A DNA stretch of 64,000 nucleotides from Aliivibrio sifiae (GCF_002954715.1 NZ_MSCP01000003.1:323002-387001); one strand, 5' to 3'. Positions 1 to 11,733 are shown, counted from the first letter of the stretch. Made by a program: numbers and translations. Notes: generated from the sequence alone by a model not told the origin.

Positions 1-692
1 TCTAAATGATATGCCCTCAAGACTTGTCTTCTCTCTCTTTGTCCTAATAACGCATTATCCAATAATGCTTTTACACCATCACTAATAGCAATCATGGCGT
101 GAGGTAATGATAAATAATCATCTAAGCTTAAACGAACGCCAGAAAGCGGATGATTTTTAGAAAGTAAACACAGCACCCCGACTTGCCCTAATACTTCTTG
201 TTTCAATGGAGAAACAGAGCCAATAGGACGACAGATAGCCATATCTACTTTTTCTGTACTTAGTTGTTTAAACAAATTCTCATGGTTTAGAGAAGTAAAT
301 TCCAAGGAGATATTCGGCGCTTGTTCATAAATCTTAGGTAACGCATAAGGTAAAATGGTTTGCATTGCGTAGTCAGTGGTTGCAATCAAAAAATGTTGAT
401 CGCAATGCATCGGGGTAAAATCACTTGGAGTAAGTAATTGACGAAGTGACTCTAATGGTTGATTAATTTGAGCATTAATCTCCAATGCTTTTTGTGTAGG
501 AACTAAATGCTGCCCCTGACGAGTAAATAATGGGTCACCAAGTAAGTCACGTAATCGACCTAATACACGACTCATTGCCGACTGACTTAAACTCAATCGG
601 ATCGCAGCTTGGCTTACACTGTTTTCTTCTAATAATACTTTTAAGGCAATGAGTAAATTTAAATCACGACGATAAACTTCTTCGAGTTCCAT
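1..692 (-). CDS. LysR-family transcriptional regulator, C-terminal part cut by window edge
   Basis: The reading frame is open from an ATG at 692 to the left edge, so the C-terminus is missing. The first ~65 residues form a winged helix-turn-helix typical of LysR proteins: the recognition segment reads SQAAIRLSLSQSAMSRVLGR and is followed by GDPLFTRQG and PTQKAL. The remainder is the start of the periplasmic-binding-protein-like effector domain, including SLSLDDY-like and ISDG segments. The layout recalls the LeuO/NodD-type subgroup, but effector and targets cannot be told from sequence. The next gene on the same strand is a small membrane protein whose stop lies about 165 bases upstream of this start. 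Confidence 0.85.
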   Translation of the reverse strand, partial: MELEEVYRRDLNLLIALKVLLEENSVSQAAIRLSLSQSAMSRVLGRLRDLLGDPLFTRQGQHLVPTQKALEINAQINQPLESLRQLLTPSDFTPMHCDQHFLIATTDYAMQTILPYALPKIYEQAPNISLEFTSLNHENLFKQLSTEKVDMAICRPIGSVSPLKQEVLGQVGVLCLLSKNHPLSGVRLSLDDYLSLPHAMIAISDGVKALLDNALLGQRERRQVLRAYHL

Positions 693-857
693 TATCTAAA
701 CCTATGTCTGAAATAACCGAATGGTTGAACCATTAGTTTAACGGTTTTTAAGATAAAAAAAATCCCGCAATTTATTCACTTCTTAGTTTGGGATTAAGAA
801 TGATAAAGAGACGGGAAAGTTAAAGTGTGTGTTATTTTTTATTGTATTAATTCTGAG

Positions 858-1049
858 TTAGTAATCTTGCTCTTCTGCTGCTTCACTTTCTGACCATGTT
901 TTTAGTTCGATAGTAAGCGCAACCATAACGGAGGCAAGGCTAATTAAAGGGAAAAGATTAATATTTTCTGGTGTGCGCAGCACTAGCGAGCAAATCGTAA
1001 CAAAACAAAGAACACAATAAATAGTTAAACGATCTATTTGAGTAAGCAT
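858..1049 (-). CDS. small predicted inner-membrane protein, unknown function
   Basis: This 63-residue ORF begins MLTQIDRLTIYCVLCFVTIC. It has two hydrophobic stretches (about residues 8-25 and 32-46) separated by a short RTPENIN turn, and an acidic C-terminal tail ending EEQDY. That pattern fits a two-pass membrane hairpin. I do not recognise a family. The reverse strand upstream of the ATG reads AAGGATCGCTATT, giving a usable AAGGA ribosome site. The gene is divergent from tusA and upstream of the LysR gene on the same strand. A membrane-topology pattern and a ribosome site make it more than a chance frame, but it is unproven. Confidence 0.5.
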   Translation of the reverse strand: MLTQIDRLTIYCVLCFVTICSLVLRTPENINLFPLISLASVMVALTIELKTWSESEAAEEQDY

Positions 1050-1235
1050 AATAGCGATCCTTCTATTACTTTCTTTCTATAACCAAAAACATTTAAAACA
1101 ATACGTTAACCATCCAATGTTAATGTGTTGTTAATAAGCAAATTACTCTCTTTTCAGTTCTTTGCCAATGTGTATTGATTATTTTTTTTACAGCAGTATG
1201 ATCTTGGTCGCCTTTAATTGTAAAGAGATACAACA

Positions 1236-1487
1236 ATGACCATCAACTTTGATACAGCAACCCAAACACTAGAAGCGGAAGGATTACGCTGCCCTGAGCC
1301 TGTCATGATGGTTAGAAAAACAATCCGACAGATGCAAGATGGCGAGACTTTGCTAATTAAAGCCGATGACCCATCAACAACTCGTGACATCCCAAGTTTT
1401 TGTCGCTTTATGGATCATGAGCTACTTGCAGAAGACACCGATACTCTCCCTTACCGATTTTTAATTCGTAAAGGGCTTCCAGCTTAA
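1236..1487 (+). CDS. tusA: sulfurtransferase TusA
   Basis: This 83-residue protein of the TusA/SirA family carries the hallmark RCPEPVM motif, with the persulfide-carrying cysteine at residue 19, the position known in E. coli TusA. TusA takes sulfur from the desulfurase IscS and passes it through TusBCD and TusE to MnmA for 2-thiolation of the wobble uridine of Lys, Glu and Gln tRNAs. It acts in the cytosol. The pathway connects with MnmE and MnmG in this window, which install the 5-carboxymethylaminomethyl group on the same uridine. It is monocistronic, with a terminator directly downstream. Length matches the family. Confidence 0.95.
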   Translation: MTINFDTATQTLEAEGLRCPEPVMMVRKTIRQMQDGETLLIKADDPSTTRDIPSFCRFMDHELLAEDTDTLPYRFLIRKGLPA

Positions 1488-1493
1488 AATGAT

Positions 1494-1529
1494 AAAGGCG
1501 ACCAATGTGGTCGCCTTTATTCTATTTTT
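1494..1529 (+). terminator. rho-independent terminator of tusA
   Basis: A perfect 10-bp stem AAAGGCGACC / GGTCGCCTTT with a 5-nt loop begins 7 bases after the tusA stop and is followed by a T-rich tail. Confidence 0.85.
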
Positions 1530-1545
1530 CATTATGAACAGACAG

Positions 1546-1806
1546 CTATTGAGTTTGTGTACTGATATCTCGAATTTGTTTCTGAATACTTTCTATTTCG
1601 TGCTGCAAATTACGCATTTCTTTTTTCATTGGTAATACATAATGAACCCGGACCCAAGCATCAACAGAAAGTCCTGTTGTTACAATGGCTCCAACCACCA
1701 TGGGTACCCACATATCTGTTAATACCATACCCAATAAATTCAGTGCTAATGCTACAGTAAATAAGTAACACTGGCTTTGCGGTGAGATAGCTAAAAAACG
1801 AGTCAT
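1546..1806 (-). CDS. small membrane protein with C-terminal coiled coil, unknown function
   Basis: This 86-residue ORF has two predicted membrane segments (about residues 13-32 and 34-50) followed by a charged amphipathic tail (KKEMRNLQHEIESIQKQI) with heptad spacing suggesting a short coiled coil. I do not recognise a named family. The reverse strand upstream of the ATG reads AAGGATAGGAGCTTATC, giving an AGGAG ribosome site at good spacing, which supports the start at 1806. It ends about 20 bases from the tusA terminator, which may serve both strands. It lies downstream of the amylase-like gene on the same strand, separated by about 150 bases. Confidence 0.6.
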   Translation of the reverse strand: MTRFLAISPQSQCYLFTVALALNLLGMVLTDMWVPMVVGAIVTTGLSVDAWVRVHYVLPMKKEMRNLQHEIESIQKQIRDISTQTQ

Positions 1807-1956
1807 GATAAGCTCCTATCCTTTAAGAAACATCTACCAATACAACTATTCTAGCTATAGATTATCACCTCTACATCAAAACCTATGTGTCTAGTATCAC
1901 ACTCTTATTCTGATATTATGAAACTTTGATGACATAATAAATCCCGATTGAAAGTG

Positions 1957-3579
1957 CTATTCTCCGGTATACACAACCATCACTTTATCGGTATCATTTT
2001 TACGTATAAAAGCATAATAAGGTTCTTGTTTAATAACCTGACTCTCACCTTGTGAAATAGAGGAATGATTACCTCTAAAAGTAAGTAACTTCTTCCAGTG
2101 AGCTGATAATGTCCAATTTTGTCCCGTCATTTCATCCCAATTCATCATGCTATATAAATTTCCGGCTTTAGCACTTTCATCGCCATACCACACAGATAAA
2201 CCACCTTTAGACAATAATAAGGCTGATGCCGCATCACGGTATTGAACATAATTCGCTGAACTTAGTTCTGGCTTTTTATCTTTACCAAACCACGTTAATG
2301 CTGATAAATGATTTTCTTCTGACGTATCAAGTTGATGATTTAACGACGCAAGGCACTGCTTTTCAATTGAATGCATTTGAGGAATAAAATAATTATTATT
2401 TTTTAAATCAATCACTGCAAATGAAGAGCCTTCAAGTGCTTTGTATTGATTGTTCTTTTTCCACGCATCAAAGACTTTGCTGCCGCTCTGTTCCAATAGT
2501 TTTGTTAGTTGTGGCGTAGATTGAGACAACACAATCCCATCAATACCAAATTTAGTAACCCAGGCTGTTATCCATTCAGAGAGTAATTCATTTTTATTTC
2601 CGCTAACCTGAAGAACCGCTGTCGTTGGTTTATTAGTAAAGAATCTTGGTGTCGTTACATCAACAGAACCATTAAACCAAGCTTCTGACCACCACTGTGG
2701 TATCTCACCTTTTTCATTTTTAAAATCATCAAGATAATTTGTCAGGTTTTGACCGTCTTTAGGTTGCCACTCACTCCAGTAACTCGGAAGATTGTTTTCT
2801 GAACTTGGCTTAATTCCAAATTGTTGTAAATCCGATAAACTTGGTTGAGATGGCGCAGTATCCACACTCCACACCACTCTCATTCCTAATTGATGAGCTA
2901 AATCGACGAAGGTTTGCATTTCTTGCTCACTACCCATGTTGGTATCGAGTTGAGTCCAATCTAACGTTGCACCACCTGCATATGGGTATTCTGGTGTATT
3001 ACCATCTTTACTCGGAATCCAACCATGAATTTGCTCTAACGGTGTCGAAAGCCAAAGAACATCAACTCCCAATTCAGCTAAATAATCTAGCTTTTGGGTT
3101 AATCCTGCAATATCCCCTCCATTAAAGCCTTGTTCTGCACTTTGACGGCCGTAACTGTGGTCGTTCCAACTATTACCGTTATAAAAACGATCAGTAGCAA
3201 TATGGTAAAATGTGGCACTCTGCCATTGGAAATCAACCTTCTCTGTTGTTGATTCCGATACTGCTCTTGATTCTAATAATAGTAAACCACCACTATGACG
3301 ACTTGGCGTTAACGTTATTTGTCCATTTTTTACCTGAGCAATATTACCAGTATAGGCATCAGTAACTACCTCTCCTTCTGACCACAGATCAGAAACGGTC
3401 ACTGTAACAGACTGTATTCCTAGTGAAGGGCATATTGTCTCTTTATCAGTCGTTGAGGTCGATGAAATAGGCTCATTGGTGGTTGGGGTATTTGAATTAT
3501 CCGTAGATAGTAATGAGGTACTTTGACACCCAACCATAAGAGAAAGAGAGATAAGCGTTGCACACACAGATAATTTCAT
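1957..3579 (-). CDS. MalS-like GH13 alpha-amylase-family lipoprotein, probably catalytically inactive
   Basis: This 540-residue protein has a lipoprotein signal ending LMVGC (lipidated Cys18; +2 is Gln, so outer-membrane sorting is expected) and a Ser/Thr-rich linker. An N-terminal beta domain (~50-105) precedes a GH13 TIM barrel beginning FYHIATDRFYNG. The barrel resembles periplasmic alpha-amylase MalS: LEQIHGW, DWTQLDTNMG and VWYGDES all have close MalS counterparts. However, the four conserved GH13 regions are changed. Region I reads RVVWSVDTA instead of DVVMNH. Region II reads GIDGIVLSQSTP, lacking the nucleophile Asp and the Arg. Region III reads VIDLKNNN without the acid/base Glu. Region IV lacks the His-Asp pair. 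It is shorter than MalS (676 residues). Function could be binding or scaffolding of maltodextrin; that is inference. The open frame argues against a decayed pseudogene. Confidence 0.8.
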   Translation of the reverse strand: MKLSVCATLISLSLMVGCQSTSLLSTDNSNTPTTNEPISSTSTTDKETICPSLGIQSVTVTVSDLWSEGEVVTDAYTGNIAQVKNGQITLTPSRHSGGLLLLESRAVSESTTEKVDFQWQSATFYHIATDRFYNGNSWNDHSYGRQSAEQGFNGGDIAGLTQKLDYLAELGVDVLWLSTPLEQIHGWIPSKDGNTPEYPYAGGATLDWTQLDTNMGSEQEMQTFVDLAHQLGMRVVWSVDTAPSQPSLSDLQQFGIKPSSENNLPSYWSEWQPKDGQNLTNYLDDFKNEKGEIPQWWSEAWFNGSVDVTTPRFFTNKPTTAVLQVSGNKNELLSEWITAWVTKFGIDGIVLSQSTPQLTKLLEQSGSKVFDAWKKNNQYKALEGSSFAVIDLKNNNYFIPQMHSIEKQCLASLNHQLDTSEENHLSALTWFGKDKKPELSSANYVQYRDAASALLLSKGGLSVWYGDESAKAGNLYSMMNWDEMTGQNWTLSAHWKKLLTFRGNHSSISQGESQVIKQEPYYAFIRKNDTDKVMVVYTGE

Positions 3580-3675
3580 CGAAATCAGCAGCCTAATATA
3601 AAGAGAAGAGTGTCAATTGTAGTCACTGTTCTCTATATAATTAACCTCTAATTTTCGAAAACACGATATTTAGAC

Positions 3676-3705
3676 AAAAAAATACCCCGCCAGAGCGAGG
3701 TATTT
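3676..3705 (-). terminator. terminator of glyQS
   Basis: Read on the minus strand, AAATACCTCGC and GCGGGGTATTT form a stem with a short loop (one mismatch). A run of T follows, about 20 bases after the glyS stop. Confidence 0.8.
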
Positions 3706-3723
3706 CATCAGATATATGAATTT

Positions 3724-5805
3724 CTATTTTTGAAGAAGAGAAATATCAGCAATATCTAAGAATAAATTACGTAGCTTATTCAGTAAGGTTAAACGGTTAA
3801 GCTTAAGCGCTTCATCATCAGCCATAACCATAACACCATCAAAGAAGGCATCAACAGGCTCACGTAGCTCAGCTAGGCGGCTTAATGCTTCTTGATAATT
3901 ACCAGCAATAAATACTGGTTCTAGTGCTTCAGCTAGGATCTCAACTTTCTCTGCCAATACTTTCTCTGCATCTTCTTGAAGAAGAGCCAGATCGATTTCT
4001 TGAGCCAGTTCACCATCGAATTTCGCAAGGATATTACCTACACGCTTATTCGCAGCCGCTAGAGATTCAGCAGCGTCTAGTTCACGGAAGTGAGATACCG
4101 CTTTCACTCGCTTATCAAAATCAGCAGGCTTAGTAGGGCGACGAGCTAGTACCGCTTGGATGATGTCCACACTGAAGCCTTCATCTTGGTACCATGCACG
4201 GAAACGACCTAGCATGAAATCAATTACGTCAGTGTCTACGTTTGCATTCGTTAGCTTCGTTGTACCATCTTCTAGAGCAAATAAAGATTGTGCTTTAGCC
4301 ACTAGATCAACTAGGTCTAAATTGTAATCTTTTTCAACGATGATACGTAGGATACCAAGAGCTGCACGACGTAGTGCAAATGGATCAGAACCTTTTGGTG
4401 CTTGACCAATACCGAAGATACCTACAAGCGTATCTAACTTATCAGCCATTGCTACTGATGCAGATACGTCAGTACTTGGTAGATCATCACCAGCGAAACG
4501 AGGCATGTATTGCTCGTAAAGTGCTAGTGCAACTTGTGCATCTTCACCATCGTGAGTTGCATAGTGCATACCCATAACACCTTGTGTATCTGTAAATTCA
4601 AATACCATTGATGTCATTAAGTCACATTTAGCAAGTAGACCTGCACGTTGAGATTTCTCAACATCCGCACCAATTTGCTCTGCGATGTAACCAGCAAGCT
4701 CAGTAATACGGTCTGTTTTGTCTTTGATTGTACCCAATTGCTTCTGGAAGATAGCTTGCTCTAGTTCTGGCAGACGGTCGATAAGCGGACGCTTACGGTC
4801 TGTATTGAAGAAGAACTCAGCATCAGCAAGACGCGGACGAACCACTTTCTCATTACCTTCGATAATGTGACGAGGCTCTTTAGATTCGATGTTAGTAACA
4901 AAGATGAAGTTAGGAAGTAGGTTCTTCTCTTGATCATATACTGGGAAGTACTTTTGATCGCCCTTCATTGTGTAAACTAGCGCTTCTGAAGGAACGTTTA
5001 AGAACTCTTGCTCGAACTTAGCTGTTAATACAACAGGCCATTCAACCAAAGACGTTACTTCTTCAACTAACTCGTCTTCTAGATCCGCTGTACCACCAAC
5101 TTCTTGAGCTGCTTTTTGAGCATCAGCAAGGATGATCGCTTTACGCGCATCGTAGTCAGCCATTACTTTACCGCGCTCTTCTAAGATCGCAGGGTATTGG
5201 TCAGCAGAATCAATCGTAAACTCGCTTTCACCCATGAAACGGTGACCACGGATAGTGCGAGCAGAAGCAACACCTAGGATAGAGCCTTCAACTAATTCAT
5301 CACCCAATAGGATAGTCAGTGTTTTTACTGGACGAATAAATTGAATGTCTGAGTTACCCCAACGCATTGCTTTAGGAATTGGTAAGCCAGCAAGTGCTTT
5401 TGCTGCTAATTCAACAACAAGCTCTTGTACCGGTTGACCTTTAACAGCTTCTTTATGAAGTAACCATTCGCCTTTGTCTGTTTTTAGACGCTCAGCTTGC
5501 TCAACCGTAATACCATTACCACGAGCCCAACCTTGAGCTGCTTTGGTTGGATTACCGTCAGCATCAAATGCAGACGCGATAGCTGGACCACGTTTCTCAA
5601 CGATTTTATCCGCTTGACCTTCATCTAATTCAGCCACTTTAAGCGCTAAACGACGAGGAGTTGCGTACCATTTAATACCTTGGTGTGCTAAATCCGCCGC
5701 TTTAAGGCCTGCTTCAAAATTAGCAGCAAACGCTTCAGCTAATGAACGAAGTGCTTTTGGTGGAAGCTCTTCAGTACCTAATTCGATTAGAAAATTCTTC
5801 GCCAT
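3724..5805 (-). CDS. glyS: glycyl-tRNA synthetase beta subunit
   Basis: This 693-residue protein starts [21 protein letters not shown], the standard GlyS N-terminus. It partners GlyQ in the bacterial alpha2-beta2 glycyl-tRNA synthetase, which charges tRNA-Gly in the cytosol. The beta subunit supplies tRNA recognition, with a B3/4-like and HD-type central region ([26 protein letters not shown] is the conserved block; see residues near 470-495) and a C-terminal DALR-type anticodon-binding domain. It starts 2 bases after the glyQ stop, so the two subunits are translationally coupled. Length matches E. coli GlyS (689). Confidence 0.98.
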   Translation of the reverse strand: MAKNFLIELGTEELPPKALRSLAEAFAANFEAGLKAADLAHQGIKWYATPRRLALKVAELDEGQADKIVEKRGPAIASAFDADGNPTKAAQGWARGNGITVEQAERLKTDKGEWLLHKEAVKGQPVQELVVELAAKALAGLPIPKAMRWGNSDIQFIRPVKTLTILLGDELVEGSILGVASARTIRGHRFMGESEFTIDSADQYPAILEERGKVMADYDARKAIILADAQKAAQEVGGTADLEDELVEEVTSLVEWPVVLTAKFEQEFLNVPSEALVYTMKGDQKYFPVYDQEKNLLPNFIFVTNIESKEPRHIIEGNEKVVRPRLADAEFFFNTDRKRPLIDRLPELEQAIFQKQLGTIKDKTDRITELAGYIAEQIGADVEKSQRAGLLAKCDLMTSMVFEFTDTQGVMGMHYATHDGEDAQVALALYEQYMPRFAGDDLPSTDVSASVAMADKLDTLVGIFGIGQAPKGSDPFALRRAALGILRIIVEKDYNLDLVDLVAKAQSLFALEDGTTKLTNANVDTDVIDFMLGRFRAWYQDEGFSVDIIQAVLARRPTKPADFDKRVKAVSHFRELDAAESLAAANKRVGNILAKFDGELAQEIDLALLQEDAEKVLAEKVEILAEALEPVFIAGNYQEALSRLAELREPVDAFFDGVMVMADDEALKLNRLTLLNKLRNLFLDIADISLLQK

Positions 5806-5807
5806 GA

Positions 5808-6740
5808 TTACTTCTCCTCAGTTGCTGTCGGTTTATTAGAACGACACATAGGGAAGCCTAGCGCTTCACGTGATGCATAGTATGCTTCTGCAACCGATTT
5901 AGTTAGGTTACGAATACGAAGAATATAACGCTGACGCTCTGTTACAGAGATAGCTTTACGAGCATCTAACAGGTTGAATGCATGACCTGCTTTTAGAATG
6001 CGCTCGTACGCTGGAAGAGGTAGCGGCTTTTCAAGCTCAAGCAATTCTTTACACTCTTTTTCACACTGATCGAAGAATCCAAATAGGAAATCAACATCGG
6101 CGTGTTCAAAGTTGTAAGTCGATTGCTCTACTTCATTTTGGTGGAAAATATCACCATAAGTAACCACACCTTGAGGACCATGGTTCCAAACAAGATCGTA
6201 AACCGAATCTACTTCTTGGATGTACATAGCAAGACGTTCGATACCGTAAGTGATTTCACCAGTAACAGGTTTACACTCAAGACCACCAACTTGTTGGAAG
6301 TAAGTAAATTGCGTTACTTCCATGCCGTTTAGCCAGATTTCCCAGCCTAGACCCCAAGCGCCCAATGTTGGGTTTTCCCAGTTGTCTTCTACGAAACGAA
6401 TATCATGAACAAGAGGATCGATACCAAGCACTTCTAAAGAACCTAAGTACAGCTCTTGAATGTTATCTGGAGAAGGCTTTAACGCTACCTGAAATTGATA
6501 GTAGTGCTGCAGACGGTTTGGGTTCTCACCATAACGGCCATCCGTAGGACGACGAGATGGTTGAACATAAGCGGTAGCCATTGGCTCTGGGCCAAGTGCA
6601 CGCAGACATGTCATTGGATGAGATGTACCCGCACCCACTTCCATATCTAGTGGCTGTACAATTGTACAACCTTGTTGTGCCCAATAATCCTGCAGCGCGA
6701 GGATCATTCCCTGGAAGGTTTTGATATCGTATTTTTGCAT
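5808..6740 (-). CDS. glyQ: glycyl-tRNA synthetase alpha subunit
   Basis: This 310-residue class II synthetase catalytic subunit forms glycyl-adenylate and glycyl-tRNA together with GlyS. It contains the conserved [13 protein letters not shown] block and [20 protein letters not shown], the motif 2 region, near residues 42-85, and the [20 protein letters not shown] segment near 128-148. It is first in the glyQ-glyS operon and divergent from avtA. The intergenic 218 bases hold the promoters of both; I see no T-box or other leader structure there. Confidence 0.98.
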   Translation of the reverse strand: MQKYDIKTFQGMILALQDYWAQQGCTIVQPLDMEVGAGTSHPMTCLRALGPEPMATAYVQPSRRPTDGRYGENPNRLQHYYQFQVALKPSPDNIQELYLGSLEVLGIDPLVHDIRFVEDNWENPTLGAWGLGWEIWLNGMEVTQFTYFQQVGGLECKPVTGEITYGIERLAMYIQEVDSVYDLVWNHGPQGVVTYGDIFHQNEVEQSTYNFEHADVDFLFGFFDQCEKECKELLELEKPLPLPAYERILKAGHAFNLLDARKAISVTERQRYILRIRNLTKSVAEAYYASREALGFPMCRSNKPTATEEK

Positions 6741-6958
6741 AATTTAATTCGCGCGATGGTTGATAAATATAACCAAGAAGTATACCTCGCTGACCCCTTT
6801 GGGAGTAGCAAAAATAAGCACTTTATGAAAATTCACTTTGAGTTTACGGCCTAAGCAATGAAATAAGGGCCTATCTTGGCTCTTTATCTCTGTTTGGTGT
6901 TGAGGTATGTTGTTAAAACAATCAATACATCCACTCTCTAATTATCACGGTAGTCGTA

Positions 6959-8206
6959 ATGAAGTTTACTCAATTTGGCGAAAAATTTACTCGTTACAGC
7001 GGGATCACCCAATTAATGGATGATCTAAATGATGGCCTACGCACCCCTGGCGCAATCATGCTCGGTGGTGGTAACCCAGCTGGCATTCCCGCCATGCTCG
7101 ACTACTTTAAAAATGCCTCACAAAAGATGCTCGATTCAGGTGAATTAGTGGCAGCAATGGCTAACTATGATGGCCCACAAGGCAAAGACAGCTTTGTAAA
7201 AGCATTAGCTAACTTACTTAAAGAGACTTACGGCTGGGATATCAGCTCTAAAAACATCAGCCTAACCAATGGCTCTCAAAGTGCATTCTTTAGCTTATTC
7301 AATTTATTAGCAGGTACTTATGCTGATGGTTCTAAAAAGAAAATTTTATTGCCTCTCGCACCTGAATACATTGGCTATGCCGATTCTGAATTAGAAGTAG
7401 ATAGTTTTATCTCTTACCGCCCAGAGATTGAATTACTCGACAACGGTTTGTTTAAATACCATGTCGATTTTAGTCAGCTTAAAGTTGATGACTCGGTTGG
7501 CGCTATCTGTATTTCTCGCCCGACTAACCCAACAGGCAACGTGATCACCGACGATGAAGTGATTAAGCTTGATAAACTGGCGCGTGAAAATAATATCCCA
7601 TTAATTCTCGATAATGCTTATGGTACCCCTTTTCCGAATATTATCTTTGAAGAAGTCACGCCATTTTGGAATGAAAATACCATTCTTTGCATGAGCCTTT
7701 CTAAATTAGGTTTACCGGGCTTACGCTGTGGCATCGTGATTGCCAATGAGAAAATGACAGAGGCGATGACCAACCTAAATGGCATTATCAGCCTTGCACC
7801 AGGAAGCATGGGACCAGCATTAGGCCTGCACATGATTGAGTCTGGTGATTTATTGCGTTTAAGTGAAGACGTAATACAGCCGTTCTACCGTCATAAATCT
7901 CAAGCCGCGGTTAAGATGCTACAAACGGCGATTACTGAACCTCGTTTTCGTATTCATAAACCTGAAGGCGCGATTTTCTTGTGGCTATGGTTTGATGGGC
8001 TGCCAATCACCACGATGGAACTGTACAGACGCTTGAAAGCGCGTGGCGTATTAATTGTTCCGGGAGAGTATTTCTTTATCGGCCAAGACGACAGTTGGGA
8101 TCATGCTCACCAATGCTTACGCATGAACTACGTACAAGATGAAGCCATGATGCAAAAAGGCATCGATATTATTGCAGAAGAAGTACTGAAGGCGTATTCA
8201 GAGTAG
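6959..8206 (+). CDS. avtA: valine--pyruvate aminotransferase
   Basis: This 415-residue fold-type I PLP aminotransferase opens FGEKFTRYSGITQLMDDLND, essentially the AvtA N-terminus. The Schiff-base lysine is in MSLSKLGLPGLRCG (about Lys249). The PLP-contacting Asp and Tyr are in LILDNAYGTPFP (about 218-221), and SRPTNPTGNV supplies the substrate-carboxylate side. AvtA transfers amino groups between valine and pyruvate or alanine, linking to the ilvGMDA operon at 36-42 kb. The gene is monocistronic and faces ibpA convergently. Length agrees with E. coli AvtA (417). Confidence 0.92.
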   Translation: MKFTQFGEKFTRYSGITQLMDDLNDGLRTPGAIMLGGGNPAGIPAMLDYFKNASQKMLDSGELVAAMANYDGPQGKDSFVKALANLLKETYGWDISSKNISLTNGSQSAFFSLFNLLAGTYADGSKKKILLPLAPEYIGYADSELEVDSFISYRPEIELLDNGLFKYHVDFSQLKVDDSVGAICISRPTNPTGNVITDDEVIKLDKLARENNIPLILDNAYGTPFPNIIFEEVTPFWNENTILCMSLSKLGLPGLRCGIVIANEKMTEAMTNLNGIISLAPGSMGPALGLHMIESGDLLRLSEDVIQPFYRHKSQAAVKMLQTAITEPRFRIHKPEGAIFLWLWFDGLPITTMELYRRLKARGVLIVPGEYFFIGQDDSWDHAHQCLRMNYVQDEAMMQKGIDIIAEEVLKAYSE

Positions 8207-8390
8207 ATAAAAAGCGGTGAGTTGTGGTACTCATGATTCATTGCTTTTGTAATTAACTCAAATAATGGTTTGTTGCTTTGGAATCAGCAATTCTGTTTGT
8301 CATCGCTAAATGAACCACTCCTACAAATGCCATCTATTGATGATGGAAAAGCAATAATCCATTAATTCATAGCTCAGCGAATAGCAGACA

Positions 8391-8415
8391 CAAAAAAGGC
8401 GCTATCACAGCGCCT
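8391..8415 (-). terminator. terminator between avtA and ibpA
   Basis: An 8-bp perfect stem AAGGCGCT / AGCGCCTT has a 5-nt loop. Six T follow on the minus strand, so it mainly serves ibpA; a weaker T-rich tail lies on the plus strand. The rest of the 245-base avtA-ibpA gap shows nothing I can name. Confidence 0.75.
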
Positions 8416-8452
8416 TCATTTCAAATCTTTACCAATATTTACCAATCTACGA

Positions 8453-8887
8453 TTAGCTTTCCAGTAAATTATTGCCGTTAATCGCAATCTTACGTGGTTG
8501 CATCGCTTCTGGAATTTCACGTTCTAAATCAACATGCAGCAAACCATTTTCCATGGTTGCGCCCACCACTTTCACGTAATCCGCTAATTGGAATTTACGC
8601 TCAAAATTACGCTCTGCAATACCTTGATATAAATAGGTTTTAGTTTCATCAGCATCAGGACGTTCACCACGCACAATCAGCATATTTTCATGTTGAGTTA
8701 AATCGATTTGTTCTTCAGCAAAACCCGCCACCGCCATGGTTATACGGTAGTTATGTTCTGATTTTTGTTCGATGTTGTACGGAGGGTAACCGCCATTTGT
8801 TTTTGCCGTGTTATTTTCCATTAGATTGAAAAGACGATCAAAACCAATTGCTGAACGGTACAGTGGAGTGAAATCTACATTACGCAT
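8453..8887 (-). CDS. ibpA: small heat-shock protein IbpA (Hsp20)
   Basis: This 144-residue alpha-crystallin-type chaperone binds aggregating proteins and hands them to DnaK/ClpB. The start at 8887 gives [20 protein letters not shown], the conserved IbpA N-terminus; a longer in-frame start at 8923 lacks this support. The alpha-crystallin domain spans about residues 35-125, with [10 protein letters not shown] and the [14 protein letters not shown] segment. A C-terminal I-x-I-like anchor (KIAING) follows. The ribosome site AAAGGAT lies in a predicted thermometer hairpin (8892-8914), indicating heat-controlled translation. It is monocistronic. No convincing sigma-32 promoter was found by eye. Confidence 0.93.
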   Translation of the reverse strand: MRNVDFTPLYRSAIGFDRLFNLMENNTAKTNGGYPPYNIEQKSEHNYRITMAVAGFAEEQIDLTQHENMLIVRGERPDADETKTYLYQGIAERNFERKFQLADYVKVVGATMENGLLHVDLEREIPEAMQPRKIAINGNNLLES

Positions 8888-8891
8888 AATA

Positions 8892-8914
8892 CTATCCTTT
8901 ACTTTAAGCAATAG
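8892..8914 (-). promoter_or_regulatory. ROSE-like RNA thermometer in the ibpA leader
   Basis: On the transcript, CUAUUGCUU (8914-8906) can pair with AAGGAUAG (8899-8892) around a 6-nt loop. A single unpaired or G-G-paired guanine sits opposite the ribosome site. The UUGCU opposite AGGA is the signature of ROSE thermometers, which are known upstream of ibpA in enterobacteria. The start codon is 4 bases beyond the stem. Melting on heating would free the ribosome site. Confidence 0.75.
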
Positions 8915-9143
8915 TGAGGACAACTACCCCGAACTTGGGTCCTTAGTTGACTCTATCAAATTATAAGACTTTCCATTTTGGACAAGTCATTTTCAGAAGA
9001 CCCTATCGGCATCCTCTTCATAACTAGATATGTGGCTCAGTGATTTTACTTTCAAGAGATACTGGCTATTTATTTTTCGATTTAAACCAAAAATACCGCT
9101 AACCCTCTGAACAATAAATAAAAATAAACCCCAAATTCCAGAC

Positions 9144-9173
9144 AAAAAAAAGCACCGCCAACAGCAGTGCTTC
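9144..9173 (-). terminator. probable terminator of the dnaA-gyrB operon
   Basis: Read on the minus strand, AAGCAC-t-GC and GC-g-GTGCTT form a stem with a 5-nt loop, followed by eight T. It lies about 140 bases past the gyrB stop, after the 9212-9291 hairpin. Confidence 0.75.
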
Positions 9174-9211
9174 TTAATTTTCAACTTAGCATTTATGATT
9201 CTAGATGAAGT

Positions 9212-9291
9212 CAGTTCGTTCTAATTCAAGAAGAAGGCGCGGAGCTTATGAACATAAGTGAGCACCTTCGACGCAGAAGTAGGACTAACTG
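9212..9291. repeat. 80-bp imperfect palindrome downstream of gyrB
   Basis: The outer arms at 9212-9227 and 9276-9291 pair at 14 of 16 positions (CAGTT/AACTG at the base). A second pair, GAAGG (9233-9237) / CCTTC (9265-9269), lies inside, and a perfect CTTATG-aa-CATAAG forms the tip (9245-9258). It lies between the gyrB stop and its terminator, so it would fold as a long 3'-UTR hairpin. It resembles intergenic palindromic repeats (REP/ERIC-like), but I see no second copy in the window. Confidence 0.55.
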
Positions 9292-9312
9292 GCAAAATAT
9301 AGAATTAAAAAT

Positions 9313-11733
<2,421 letters not shown>

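Noticed and set aside
2841..3125. 94-codon plus-strand frame inside the MalS-like gene
   Set aside because: Antisense shadow of a well-supported coding region, with no ribosome site or family pattern. The same holds for the many opposite-strand frames within glyS, gyrB, dnaN, mnmE, atpD, ilvD and trkA.
5865..5873. TTCACGTGA in glyQ as a second parS
   Set aside because: Only the core matches; the outer GTT/AAC positions required for ParB binding are missing.
8893..8992. Sigma-32 promoter upstream of ibpA
   Set aside because: A CTTGTCC element is present, but I found no CCCCAT-type -10 at the right distance; TTGTCC/TATAAT has a 14-base spacer, too short for a firm sigma-70 call.
8993..9184. 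63-codon open frame on the minus strand between ibpA and gyrB
   Set aside because: It runs straight through the gyrB terminator hairpin and its T run (encoding CC-rich and F-rich stretches), and has no ribosome site; chance frame.
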